24,795 bases of DNA, taken from assembly GCA_964369235.1 (NCBI GenBank), contig CAYJEQ010000038.1:1-24795 (forward strand), in the 5' to 3' direction. The notes beneath the pieces were generated by a model. It had not been told where the DNA came from, ran no database searches, and saw only the letters and a list, made by a program, of their open reading frames with translations. The stretch comes from CAYJEQ01 sp964369235 (GTDB taxonomy: Bacteria > Bacillota > Clostridia > Oscillospirales > Ruminococcaceae). Positions 15,456 to 23,815 of this stretch are shown here, piece after piece; the stretch's first letter is position 1; each line of letters opens with the position of its first letter. A program made the position numbers and the translations under genes.

Positions 15456-17123
15456 TTAGTAATCCAGTGATGCCCCATAGCTTGCAGAGGATACAAGTTT
15501 GGCGTATCTCACTAGATAACCCTCTTTAACTTTGGAAGCTAGTGGTGTCCAGTTTACCCTTCTCTTAGCAAATTCTTCTTCGCTTACATCTGCATTTAAT
15601 GTTCTGGCTACTATATCAATATGGATTATATCGCCATCTTGTAGCAGTGCAATCTCTCCACCTTCATAAGCTTCTGGGGATATATGCCCTATTGCTGCCC
15701 CTCTTGTAGCCCCAGAGAACCTGCCATCGGTTATTAGCGCTACAGATTTATCCAGTCCAGCACCGCATATAGCAGCTGTGGGAGTTAGCATTTCTCTCAT
15801 GCCTGGGCCACCCTTAGGACCTTCATATCTTACTACCACTACATCACCTGATACAATCTTACCTGTTAAAATGGCTTCTACTGCATCTTCCTCTGTGTCA
15901 AAGACCTTAGCTACACCCTTGTGATTAAACATCTCCGGTAGTACAGCTGACTGTTTTACCACAGCGCCTTCTTTAGCAATATTACCATAGAGAACTGCCA
16001 GTCCCCCCTCTGGATATATAGCATTTTCCACAGTCATAACTACTTCTGGCGCGAGAATTTCTGTGTCTTTGACATTTTCCCACTGGGTTTTACCTGTTAC
16101 AGTAATTGTGTTTAAATCAACATAGTCGAGTTTTGCTGTTTCTTTAGATACTACCTGTAGACCACCAGCACGATAAATATCCTCCATATACCAGTCACCA
16201 CCTGGACGCATATTTATTAGCTTTTTTGACTTTTTAGATAATGTATCAAAATCATCTAGTGTCAACTCTACATTGGCTGCTTTTGCAATTGCAAGTAGAT
16301 GAAGTATAGTATTAGAAGAACCGCCAATTGCCATATCCACAGCGATTGCATTTAAAAACGCCTGTCTTGTCATAATATCCCTAGGCTTAATATCTTTATA
16401 TAATAAATCCATTACTGCCTCACCAGTTCTTCTAGCTAGGGCTTTTCTCTTAGATAGGTAGGCTGGGATTGTACTGCTAAATGGCAGTGTCATCCCTAAT
16501 GCTTCAGCCATACAATTCATAGAATTAGCTGTTCCTAGATGTCCACAAGCACCACATCCTGGGGTAGCTACTTCTTCCATTTCACTAAGGTCCGCCATAG
16601 ACATCTCACCTGTAGACACTCGTCCTGCCGCCTCATATAAGAAGCTTCCATCTATACGCTCACCACGATATATCCCTGCATACATAGGCCCTCCCGCTAT
16701 AATAATAGAGGGGATATTTAGCCTTGCTGCTGCAATCATCATCCCAGGGGTGATTTTATCACAGTTACTTACTAGCACTAGCGCATCTAATTGATGACCT
16801 TCTGCCATAGCTTCGATTGAGTCAGCTATAATCTCACGGCTTGCCAGTGGATATCTCATACCAGCATGACCCATTGCTATACCATCACATACTGCTATTA
16901 CAGGAAACTCCATAGGTACACCGCCCTTAGACGCCACCCCTAGCTTTACTGCATCGCATATATCTCTTAGATGAATATGTCCAGGGTTTACCTCATTAAA
17001 TGAATTGACAATACCCACTAATGGTTTTTCTAAATCTTCATCTGATAGACCAGTTGCCTTTAATAGGGAACGCTGGGTAGCTCTGGTCACTCCTTTTTTA
17101 ACTAAATCACTTCTCATTTTCAT
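15456..17123 (-). CDS. IlvD/Edd-family dehydratase (dihydroxy-acid or sugar-acid dehydratase)
   Basis: A 555-residue iron-sulfur dehydratase that removes water from a 2,3-dihydroxy acid to give a 2-oxo acid. Conserved elements are NSFNEVNPGHIHLRD, AVCDGIAMGH, the cluster Cys in LVSNCDKITPGM, and Cys in TPGCGACGHLGTANSMNCMA. The N-terminal position that holds Cys in 2Fe-2S enzymes is not Cys (NSFNEV), as in the oxygen-sensitive E. coli type. The ATG at 17123 follows AAAGGAAAG; a TTG seven codons earlier is rejected. Length is nearer to biosynthetic IlvD than to the longer pentonate dehydratases. Still, no other branched-chain gene is here and it is in an operon with a GntP permease and a sulfatase, so a catabolic sugar-acid role is more likely. 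Confidence 0.88.
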   Translation of the reverse strand: MKMRSDLVKKGVTRATQRSLLKATGLSDEDLEKPLVGIVNSFNEVNPGHIHLRDICDAVKLGVASKGGVPMEFPVIAVCDGIAMGHAGMRYPLASREIIADSIEAMAEGHQLDALVLVSNCDKITPGMMIAAARLNIPSIIIAGGPMYAGIYRGERIDGSFLYEAAGRVSTGEMSMADLSEMEEVATPGCGACGHLGTANSMNCMAEALGMTLPFSSTIPAYLSKRKALARRTGEAVMDLLYKDIKPRDIMTRQAFLNAIAVDMAIGGSSNTILHLLAIAKAANVELTLDDFDTLSKKSKKLINMRPGGDWYMEDIYRAGGLQVVSKETAKLDYVDLNTITVTGKTQWENVKDTEILAPEVVMTVENAIYPEGGLAVLYGNIAKEGAVVKQSAVLPEMFNHKGVAKVFDTEEDAVEAILTGKIVSGDVVVVRYEGPKGGPGMREMLTPTAAICGAGLDKSVALITDGRFSGATRGAAIGHISPEAYEGGEIALLQDGDIIHIDIVARTLNADVSEEEFAKRRVNWTPLASKVKEGYLVRYAKLVSSASYGASLDY

Positions 17124-17172
17124 AATATATATCTTTCCTTTCAAAGGGTTTGAAATTTTATTATATTTCTAT

Positions 17173-18621
17173 CTATTTTGGTGTAGGAGAATAGCTCATT
17201 ACTTTGGTATTTAACACTGCTTCCCTACCACCATATTCATTTAGCATTGCTTCTTGGTCAGCTTTAGCCTGTGCATCTAGCTCTTCTGGATTACATATTT
17301 CTCTTAATTTTACTATCATCATATCCAGTGTTTCTTTATGATTTACATTTTGAGCTAAATCCACTAGTTCTTTAGGGTCTTTGGTAATATTAAATAATAA
17401 TGGGGTAGAACCTACATAATATATCAGTTTATAATCCTCATATCTAACCATAAATATACCATCTTTTGCGCCTATGGCATGACTTTCTGATAACACTGCC
17501 CTAGATGGTTGTTTTTCTTCTCCTAAGAAACTAAAGAGAGATGTACCTGATAGACTTTTGTCGTAGTCATTTAGTGTACCGCCAACTGCTTCTATAATAG
17601 TTGGGTAGATATCAACCAAAGACACAGTATCTGAAACTTTCATACCTTTTGGTATTCCCTTACCAGTCATAATCATAGGTATCCCTACCGACCCCTCAAA
17701 CATATTATGTTTAAAGAATAGTCCATGATCTCCCATAGAATCCCCATGATCACTGGTATAAATAATTCTAGTATTTTCATACATTCCTGATTCTTTTAAT
17801 GCATCTATCACCTTGCCTACCTGTATATCCATATAAGTGCATAGCGCATAATAAGTAGCTATAGTTTTTCTTACGACATCATCTGTTATTTCCTCTGAAT
17901 TCAGTCCAAGCTCATTTCTAAAAAATTCAATTCGTTCATGCATCGGGCGTTCTTCTTTGCTCCACTGAACTGGGAATGGCAGTTTATCATAAGGCTCATA
18001 TAATTTTAATAGTTCTTCTGGCACCTTCCATGGATAATGTGGGCATACAAATCCAACCTTTAAACACCATGGATTTTCCTCATTAACAAGCTCTGTTTTT
18101 AGTATTTCAGCAGCTGTTTCAGCAATCTGTAAATCATAATCTAGATAGTCAGACCCACCAGCACCGGCACCTAAAATTTCTCCAATTACTACACTTCTAT
18201 CCTTACCTTCACGAATATTCTGCGTTATATCCCCTACACCATTTTTAACATGGAGTGGTATTCTCTGATCATGAAATCCTGTTTGAGAACCATTATTCTT
18301 AAAGTGCAGTTTACCTACTGTTATTACCTTGTGACCCTGTTCATTAAGTCTTTCTCCCCAGCTAGTCGCTTCTCCATCATAAGCGTGAGCATTATCCCAA
18401 TATCTATTTTTATGACAATAATCACCTGTTGCCAGTGATGATCTAGCAGGGCAACATATTGGGTTATTTGTATAGGCATTTTCAAATAATGCTCCCTCTT
18501 CCGCTAATTTATCTAAATTAGGCGTATGTATATGCTCATTACCATATGCACCAAATTTTTCTTTGCTATGTTGATCACTAAAGATAAATAATAAGTTTTG
18601 TGGTTTTATTTGTTTACTCAT
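17173..18621 (-). CDS. Cys-type sulfatase (second paralogue), cytoplasmic
   Basis: A 482-residue sulfatase closely related to the one at 10689-12161; both share NNPIC-x-PAR, WGERL or WGKRL, GKLH and a run KNGVGD or KDGVGN. The formylglycine site is C56-C-P-A-R60, with metal ligands Asp16-Gln17 in FSDQH and Asp-His in YTSDHGDSMGDHG. No signal peptide is present, so it is cytoplasmic. It lies 22 bases after gntP and 49 before the dehydratase start, preceded by AAAGGAAAGGG. The pairing with a gluconate-type permease suggests it desulfates an acid imported by that permease. Maturation by an anaerobic sulfatase-maturating enzyme encoded elsewhere is required. Confidence 0.88.
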   Translation of the reverse strand: MSKQIKPQNLLFIFSDQHSKEKFGAYGNEHIHTPNLDKLAEEGALFENAYTNNPICCPARSSLATGDYCHKNRYWDNAHAYDGEATSWGERLNEQGHKVITVGKLHFKNNGSQTGFHDQRIPLHVKNGVGDITQNIREGKDRSVVIGEILGAGAGGSDYLDYDLQIAETAAEILKTELVNEENPWCLKVGFVCPHYPWKVPEELLKLYEPYDKLPFPVQWSKEERPMHERIEFFRNELGLNSEEITDDVVRKTIATYYALCTYMDIQVGKVIDALKESGMYENTRIIYTSDHGDSMGDHGLFFKHNMFEGSVGIPMIMTGKGIPKGMKVSDTVSLVDIYPTIIEAVGGTLNDYDKSLSGTSLFSFLGEEKQPSRAVLSESHAIGAKDGIFMVRYEDYKLIYYVGSTPLLFNITKDPKELVDLAQNVNHKETLDMMIVKLREICNPEELDAQAKADQEAMLNEYGGREAVLNTKVMSYSPTPK

Positions 18622-18643
18622 TTTACATCCCTTTCCTTTGTAA

Positions 18644-19996
18644 TTATGCTGGCATTACAAATGCACCAATTACAGCTACTACCATTACTATAGCACCAGT
18701 TAGGGCACCAGCTAATGTATAACATTTTAAACCACCTGATACAGAGAATCCTGCCATATTAGATGTAATCCAAAATCCACTATCATTAACATGACCAATA
18801 GCAAGTGAACCAGATAGACAAGCTAGAGCCATCCATACTGGATGCAGACCTACAGCTGCTGGTACCGTAGCCATAATATTCATAGCTGTTATAGATGCCA
18901 CTGTACCAGAACCAAGTGCAAATCTAAGTGCAAATGCAATTCCAAAACCAATAAATAGTGCTAGTACAGGGGAAGCAGATATATTATTTATTGATTGTGC
19001 AACAGTGTCTGCTAAACCTGTAGCCTGCAAAATTGCTCCAAAGGAAGCCCCAGCACCAGTAATAAGCAGTACAGCACCACAACTCTCTAGTGATTTATTA
19101 GATGATTTTTCTTTTTCTTCTGCTGTCATAACTTTAGAAGTTAGTAATAGTGCTGACATTACTGCAATAAATAACGCCATACCTGAATTACTGATAAATT
19201 TAATGATAGCTGGCACTTCTTCCATCATATTACCAGCCAATGTACCTGATAGTATTAGTGCAATTGGTAATAATACAGGAAAGATAGCTGCACCAAAGGA
19301 CATTTGTGGTTTTGTTTTATCTTCCTGTTCTTCTTCAAATAGCACTATACCTGTTTCATCTTTTTCTGGATTCCAAAAGCCTTTATCTAACATAGTAAAA
19401 TATATTTTCATTGCTAACACTGCTGCTAATAAACCAAATCCTGTACCAAATGCAACCATTAGACCTAGGTCAAATCCCAGAATATCAGCTGCCATCATTG
19501 GGTTTGGTGTTGGTGGTGCTAATGTATGAGCAGCCCCAGCGCCTATAGATACTGCACCAATTGCATAAGGTAGAGGTTTTTTAAGCTGTTTAGTTATAGC
19601 CACACCTAGTGGTACTAATATTACAAATGTTACTGCATAAAATACTGGTATGGATAAAATAAAAGCTGTTATACCTAGAGCATATAGTGAATATTTTTCT
19701 GTTGCAATAGATACCATCTTTACCGCTATTACCTTAGCGCCACCAGAATCAGATAATAATTGTCCTAGTATTACACCAAAACCAATTGAAAAACCAACAC
19801 TTGTAATCAGATTACCAAATCCAGAGTTAATTGTTGAGGCAACCTGTGCTGGGTCTAGCCCACTGATTAAACCCATAAAAGCTGCAGCGATTATTAGAGC
19901 TACTGTTGCATTATATTTTAGTTTCAAGATTGCAACTAAAATAATACCGATTGATACTACTAACCATACTAAATTCATTACCATACTATTTTCCAT
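18644..19996 (-). CDS. GntP-family permease (gluconate:H+ symporter-like)
   Basis: A 450-residue membrane protein with about 12-14 hydrophobic segments. GntP-family landmarks are IIAAAFMGLISGLDP near the N-terminus, INSGFGNLITSVGFSIGFGVILGQLL reduced to its GFGN core, GAAHTLAPPTPNPMMAADIL, and LAIGHVNDSGFW near the C-terminus. Family members carry gluconate, other aldonates, glycerate or related hydroxy acids with protons. The ATG at 19996 is chosen for AAGGAG 7 bases upstream; an ATG nine codons earlier lacks a site. It is first in an operon with a sulfatase and an IlvD-type dehydratase, and follows gntR after a 187-base gap with a terminator. Confidence 0.92.
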   Translation of the reverse strand: MENSMVMNLVWLVVSIGIILVAILKLKYNATVALIIAAAFMGLISGLDPAQVASTINSGFGNLITSVGFSIGFGVILGQLLSDSGGAKVIAVKMVSIATEKYSLYALGITAFILSIPVFYAVTFVILVPLGVAITKQLKKPLPYAIGAVSIGAGAAHTLAPPTPNPMMAADILGFDLGLMVAFGTGFGLLAAVLAMKIYFTMLDKGFWNPEKDETGIVLFEEEQEDKTKPQMSFGAAIFPVLLPIALILSGTLAGNMMEEVPAIIKFISNSGMALFIAVMSALLLTSKVMTAEEKEKSSNKSLESCGAVLLITGAGASFGAILQATGLADTVAQSINNISASPVLALFIGFGIAFALRFALGSGTVASITAMNIMATVPAAVGLHPVWMALACLSGSLAIGHVNDSGFWITSNMAGFSVSGGLKCYTLAGALTGAIVMVVAVIGAFVMPA

Positions 19997-20019
19997 AACT
20001 ATTCTCCTTAAATTTAATA

Positions 20020-20041
20020 ACATCAGTCATCAGATGTCTGG
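20020..20041. promoter_or_regulatory. Dyad upstream of gntP, possible regulator site
   Basis: CATCAGTCATCAGATG has outer arms CATC/GATG and an inner CATC-A-GATG dyad, just upstream of the gntP Shine-Dalgarno. It does not match the inverted repeat at the gntR promoter, so its protein is uncertain. Confidence 0.3.
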
Positions 20042-20144
20042 TTTAAGATTACTATAACCTTATTATAAAGTCAACATGTATTTATTCGTAAAATACAATT
20101 TCAATGTTTTCACTAATGAAGTATTATCCTTTTCGTAATTTATC

Positions 20145-20175
20145 ACAAAACAAAAGGGCTGTTTTTCAACAGCCC
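20145..20175 (-). terminator. Rho-independent terminator of gntR
   Basis: GGGCTGTT (20156-20163) and AACAGCCC (20168-20175) form a perfect stem with a 4-base loop; on the minus strand TTTTGTTTTGT follows. It lies 8 bases past the gntR stop. Confidence 0.85.
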
Positions 20176-20183
20176 CTTTACAT

Positions 20184-20897
20184 TTATTCACTATAATCAT
20201 CTAATACCAGTGTATACTTATTCCATCTATCCAGATAGTTATCCACCACATCAGTTAATTGATCTTTATCCTTGCTTTTTAAAGCAGATATAATTTCTTT
20301 ATGGTCTTTTATTACATCTTCTATATGTTTTTCATTGGCAATTTCTAATGAAGGTTTAAATAACTCCATAACAGCTTTACCAACACCAATCATAAATGGA
20401 TTATGGGTCATCTCAAATAACAGCTTATGAAATTCTAAATCTAACTCTATAGTAGAACTACCTGATATAATAGCTTGTTCCATCTGATATATATTAGTTT
20501 CTAGTTTTTCAAAATCATCTTTGGTTGCATTGTCCATTGCAATTAGATTTGATGATTTTTCAATCATTTTTCTAAATTCAAATAACTTATGCTTACTCTC
20601 ATTGCTTTGTAGTATTATCTGAAAAACTATAGGATTAAATATGTTTTCATCTACTACTTCTCTTATTCTACTGCCATTGCCTTTGATTATTTCAACCACA
20701 CCAATAGCTTCTAGCATTTTGATTGCTTCTCTAATACTAGACTTACCTACTCCAAATCTTTCTGCAAGTTCACTTTCTGAAGGAAGGTAATCCCCTGACT
20801 TTAGCTGTCCTGAAATTATTGCTGATTTAATTTTATCTACAACTGTCTTAGACACTGATTTATTTGTCACTGTTGATAGCCAATTTTGATTATCCAT
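20184..20897 (-). CDS. GntR-family regulator, FadR/FCD subfamily
   Basis: A 237-residue regulator. The N-terminal winged helix spans about residues 10-80, with GDYLPSESELAERFGVGKSS followed by IREAIKMLEAIGVVEI. The all-helical C-terminal FCD domain starts near residue 95 and includes LEFHKLLFEMTHNPFM, whose His and acidic residues are placed to bind a metal and a carboxylate ligand, as in regulators of lactate, gluconate or galactonate use. AAGGTGG lies 6 bases before the ATG. It is the right-most gene of the element and is terminated before gntP. Probable roles are autoregulation at its own promoter and control of the gntP operon by a hydroxy-acid intermediate. Confidence 0.92.
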   Translation of the reverse strand: MDNQNWLSTVTNKSVSKTVVDKIKSAIISGQLKSGDYLPSESELAERFGVGKSSIREAIKMLEAIGVVEIIKGNGSRIREVVDENIFNPIVFQIILQSNESKHKLFEFRKMIEKSSNLIAMDNATKDDFEKLETNIYQMEQAIISGSSTIELDLEFHKLLFEMTHNPFMIGVGKAVMELFKPSLEIANEKHIEDVIKDHKEIISALKSKDKDQLTDVVDNYLDRWNKYTLVLDDYSE

Positions 20898-20917
20898 GTT
20901 GCACCACCTTAATTTAC

Positions 20918-20972
20918 TATGTAATAATTATATCAATTAAAATTAGTTTTAGCAATCACTAATTATTACATA
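20918..20972 (-). promoter_or_regulatory. gntR promoter flanked by a 13-bp inverted repeat (autoregulatory site)
   Basis: TATGTAATAATTA (20918-20930) and TAATTATTACATA (20960-20972) are exact inverted copies. Between and overlapping them on the minus strand lies a good promoter: TTGCTA (20950-20955), 17 bases, TATAAT (20927-20932). One arm covers the -10 and the other lies just upstream of the -35. Arm centres are 42 bases apart, four helical turns. Confidence 0.68.
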
Positions 20973-21330
20973 CCTGATTTGTGCTAATAATATTATATAA
21001 GAGATGTGTATAAAATTCTACTCTATTTTATTTTTAGTCTATTGATCACAAATTTACTTTAAAATATATTTAATAAATCAGTTTCCCTGGTTTCATTTTC
21101 ATAAATCTTTTGTAAGTTTAAAAAACATGTTTTATCATGAGCGTTAATTTTAATTTCACTATATTCCAATTACAAACCATATCCTCCCCTAAAACTTGAC
21201 CCATATTTTGACCCATTATAGGATATATCACCATGGATTTAGTGGACTTATGACCATCGGGTTTTGACTAATTATCGCCAAAACACCCCATAAACCTCTA
21301 TTAATAGGTAATTTGCAGCTACATATCAAA
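20973..21330. other. Right arm of the element, no gene seen
   Basis: An AT-rich stretch between gntR and the tRNA remnant. No coding frame is convincing. It contains the right pair of TTGACCCAT sites and would make up the attP arm on this side after excision. Confidence 0.6.
21196..21216 (+). promoter_or_regulatory. Putative integrase arm-binding sites, right pair
   Basis: TTGACCCAT at 21196-21204 and 21208-21216, again with a 12-base period and in the same orientation as the left pair at 60-80. It lies about 115 bases inside the right attachment core. Confidence 0.6.
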
Positions 21331-21374
<44 letters not shown>

Positions 21375-21376
<2 letters not shown>

Positions 21377-21428
21377 AAGAAAACAGCTTGAACATTAGGT
21401 TCAGGCTGTTTTTGTTTTGTGGTGGAAT
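21375..21428 (+). repeat. Right attachment-site direct repeat (part of attR)
   Basis: Exact copy of bases 1-54, covering the CCA end and the tRNA terminator (stem at 21382-21410). With the tRNA half it makes a right-hand att segment of about 98 bases. Confidence 0.9.
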
Positions 21429-21480
21429 CCTATGAGATCTCTCTGATACCGTTTCTTAAGCCATTACTTAAAATACGCAA

Positions 21481-21513
21481 AAATCTCCTATAGCACATTG
21501 CTACAGGAGATTT
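21481..21513. terminator. Bidirectional terminator between the att site and the GGT gene
   Basis: AAATCTCCTATAGCA (21481-21495) pairs with TGCTACAGGAGATTT (21499-21513), with one mismatch and a 3-base loop. A run of six T follows on the plus strand and about five on the minus, so it can end the GGT transcript and protect against read-through. Confidence 0.75.
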
Positions 21514-21536
21514 TTTAATTTTATTAATAATACCTT

Positions 21537-23153
21537 CTAATAACAAGAGATATTGCTGTCCGTTCTGCCTTCAGTTCCACCTACTAGTACACCATTTTTT
21601 TCCTTAATGATAATCTGCCCTCTACCAAAACTTGAATTATCAACTGCCACTTCTATTACATGACCTTTCTGTACTAATTCTTTAGCAATAGCATTTGGGA
21701 AATTATCTTCGACTTGGAATGTTTTATCCTTAATCCATTGCCAACGAGGAGCGTCTAGTGCCTGCTGTGGATTTAGGTTAAAGTCAATTAAATTCATAGC
21801 CACCTGTACATGGCCTTGGGGTTGCATGTAACCACCCATAACCCCAAAGGGCCCTACAGCCTCACCATCTTTCATAATAAATCCAGGTATAATGGTGTGA
21901 TAGGATTTTTTTAGTGGTTCTAGGTAGTTTACATGGTTTTTATCTAGTGAGAAAGCATGTCCTCTATTTTGTAGAGAAATCCCTGTGTCCTTTACTACAA
22001 TACCTGAACCAAATCCCATGTAATTACTTTGAATAAAGGAAACCATATTCCCCTGACTATCTGCTGTACATAGGTACACTGTACCACTATTAGGTGGTAG
22101 CTCTGGGCATGGACTTGCTGCATTGTCTGTAATTTGTTTACTGCGAATTTTTCCATATTCATCAGCAATTAAATCCTCTATTGATACCTTCATATATCTA
22201 CCATCTGTCACATGCTCCTTAGCGTCGGCAAAGGCTATCTTAATAGCCTCAAACTGCTTATGGAATGTTTCCGTACTATCTCTATGGGTAAAACTAAATT
22301 CTTTTAAAATATTTAAAGCCATTAGTGCTACTATTCCCTGACCATTAGGAGGAATTTCACAAATATCATATCCACGATAGTTAACTGAAATCGGTTCTAC
22401 CCATGTAGGTTTGTAACTAGAAAAATCTTCTAAGGAAAAAAATCCTCCATATTTATCGCTATCCGAAACAATCTTCTTAGCTAGTTCCCCACCATAAAAG
22501 GATTTACCCTTAGTGCTTGCTATCTCCTCTAAGGTATTAGCATGGTAGGGCAGTGTTATAATATCCCCTACCTGTGGTGGCATATCATTAGGGCAGAATG
22601 TTTTAAACCACTGACTGTATTCCTCCCCTATACACTCCTCTTTAAACCTTATATATGCTCTGTTCCACATCTTCGCCAAGTTCCCAGCAATTGGGTAGCC
22701 ATTTCTAGCATAATCCACTGCCGGTTTTACTACATCAGTAAGATCTAGTTTACCAAATCTTTCACTGAGCTCCGCCCAAGCAGCAGGTGCACCTGGCACC
22801 ATAGTAGGTGCCCAACCAAACTTTGGCATAACTTCTGTATTATACTGCTCTTTTACTTTTTCAGCAGAGATATTCTTTGGTGCAAATCCACTGGCATTTA
22901 GACCATATAGTTTTTTCTCTTTTTCTATCCAAACTAGGGCAAATGCATCACCTCCTATACCATTAGCAGTGGGCTCACACACTGTTAGTGCTGTTGCTGT
23001 TGCAATAGCTGCATCCACTGCGTTACCACCTTTTTTCAGTATTTCTAGACCTGCTGCACTTCCTTGAGGTGATGAGGTTGCAACCATTCCTCCTCTTGCA
23101 TAGATGGGAAATCTATTAGAGTGATATGGCTGATAATTTGAACTGTACTTCAT
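21537..23153 (-). CDS. Gamma-glutamyltransferase-family protein, cytoplasmic (YwrD-like)
   Basis: A 538-residue N-terminal nucleophile hydrolase precursor. Family marks are ARGGMVATSSPQGSAAGLEI, GGNAVDAAIATATAL, EPTANGIGGDAFAL, and the autocleavage site GTVYLCTAD, where Thr358 becomes the new N-terminus of the small subunit; VMGGYMQPQGHVQ and NPQQALDAPRWQW follow. There is no signal peptide, unlike secreted glutathione hydrolases, so it resembles the YwrD-like cytoplasmic group whose substrates are poorly known. The ATG at 23153 is used because GGAGGG lies 5 bases upstream, while an ATG four codons earlier has no site. It stands alone outside the element, with its own promoter and terminator. 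Confidence 0.9.
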   Translation of the reverse strand: MKYSSNYQPYHSNRFPIYARGGMVATSSPQGSAAGLEILKKGGNAVDAAIATATALTVCEPTANGIGGDAFALVWIEKEKKLYGLNASGFAPKNISAEKVKEQYNTEVMPKFGWAPTMVPGAPAAWAELSERFGKLDLTDVVKPAVDYARNGYPIAGNLAKMWNRAYIRFKEECIGEEYSQWFKTFCPNDMPPQVGDIITLPYHANTLEEIASTKGKSFYGGELAKKIVSDSDKYGGFFSLEDFSSYKPTWVEPISVNYRGYDICEIPPNGQGIVALMALNILKEFSFTHRDSTETFHKQFEAIKIAFADAKEHVTDGRYMKVSIEDLIADEYGKIRSKQITDNAASPCPELPPNSGTVYLCTADSQGNMVSFIQSNYMGFGSGIVVKDTGISLQNRGHAFSLDKNHVNYLEPLKKSYHTIIPGFIMKDGEAVGPFGVMGGYMQPQGHVQVAMNLIDFNLNPQQALDAPRWQWIKDKTFQVEDNFPNAIAKELVQKGHVIEVAVDNSSFGRGQIIIKEKNGVLVGGTEGRTDSNISCY

Positions 23154-23237
23154 ATAGCCCTCCATTTATTATTTATATATGGTCTTCTTAGTTTATTTGT
23201 ATCTTTTCTATACCTATCTAAGCTAAACTTACTATCT

Positions 23238-23266
23238 ATTATATATGAGCTTAAGTATTATGACAA
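23238..23266 (-). promoter_or_regulatory. Predicted sigma-A promoter of the GGT-family gene
   Basis: On the minus strand TTGTCA (23261-23266) and TATAAT (23238-23243) are separated by 17 bases. It lies about 85 bases before the start codon, leaving a short untranslated leader. Confidence 0.7.
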
Positions 23267-23389
23267 GTAATTAAATACATAAAAAATCACTTAAAATTTT
23301 CATTATATACCTCTTAGCGCCTTTGTGAGCTTTACAAATATTTTCCATTTATATATTTATTTCGCCTAGTGATTTTTAGAAACTTTGTC

Positions 23390-23661
23390 ATTCAAACCAA
23401 AATTATCATAACTGCTTTGTTTATAAACTGGGGTATGCTACCTTTACAGATGAAGGAGCGGACTGATTTTATGTAGATGATTACATCTACATCCATAATA
23501 TTAAATCTGCATTTGATGGGGATATGGAAAATATTAAGAGACATGTTATCAGCGATTAAATTAATGAACTCACACTGCATATTACAGGCATGTCCAGTGA
23601 GGAAAAAGAAATCATCAAAGCAGGTAGCTTAATTAATTTTAATGAAAATAAATCTAACTAA
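23390..23661 (+). pseudogene. Decayed C-terminal remnant of an aconitase-family hydratase
   Basis: On the plus strand one frame reads ALFINWGMLPLQMKERTDF and then stops; the next frame continues with VDDYIYIHNIKSAFDGDMEN, meets an in-frame TAA at 23557-23559, and resumes with MSSEEKEIIKAGSLINFNEN before a final stop. The order NWGMLP, GDYIYI-like and EEKEIIxAGxLINF resembles the C-terminal swivel domain of aconitase-like hydratases as I remember them. At least one frameshift and one stop are present and no N-terminal part is in the window. No function is expected. Confidence 0.45.
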
Positions 23662-23674
23662 CCATAATAAATAA

Positions 23675-23722
23675 ACAGAAGTAAGTCAGATGAGATTTTA
23701 TTAGCCTTACCTCTGTTTTTTG
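23675..23722 (+). terminator. Terminator-like hairpin after the hydratase remnant
   Basis: ACAGAAGTAAG (23675-23685) pairs with CTTACCTCTGT (23706-23716), with one mismatch and a 20-base loop, and six T follow. It was probably the terminator of the now broken gene. Confidence 0.55.
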
Positions 23723-23743
23723 ATGATTAATTATTTTGTATCA

Positions 23744-23771
23744 TTGATTATTCTAATTTATTTGGTATAAT
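23744..23771 (+). promoter_or_regulatory. Predicted sigma-A promoter of the lysR gene
   Basis: TTGATT (23744-23749), 16 bases, TATAAT (23766-23771), about 45 bases before the start codon. Confidence 0.65.
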
Positions 23772-23815
23772 ATATTGTATAAATTAATTTAAATAAAGTG
23801 TAGGTGATATTATTT

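Noticed and set aside
15456..17123. A branched-chain amino-acid biosynthetic IlvD
   Set aside because: Length and motifs would allow it, but no ilv or leu partner is present and the operon holds a permease and a sulfatase. Kept only as an alternative.
19005..20057. Long open frames on the plus strand opposite the gntP gene
   Set aside because: They lie antisense to a clear membrane protein; the composition mirrors its alanine, glycine and isoleucine codons, and no Shine-Dalgarno or family motif is seen.
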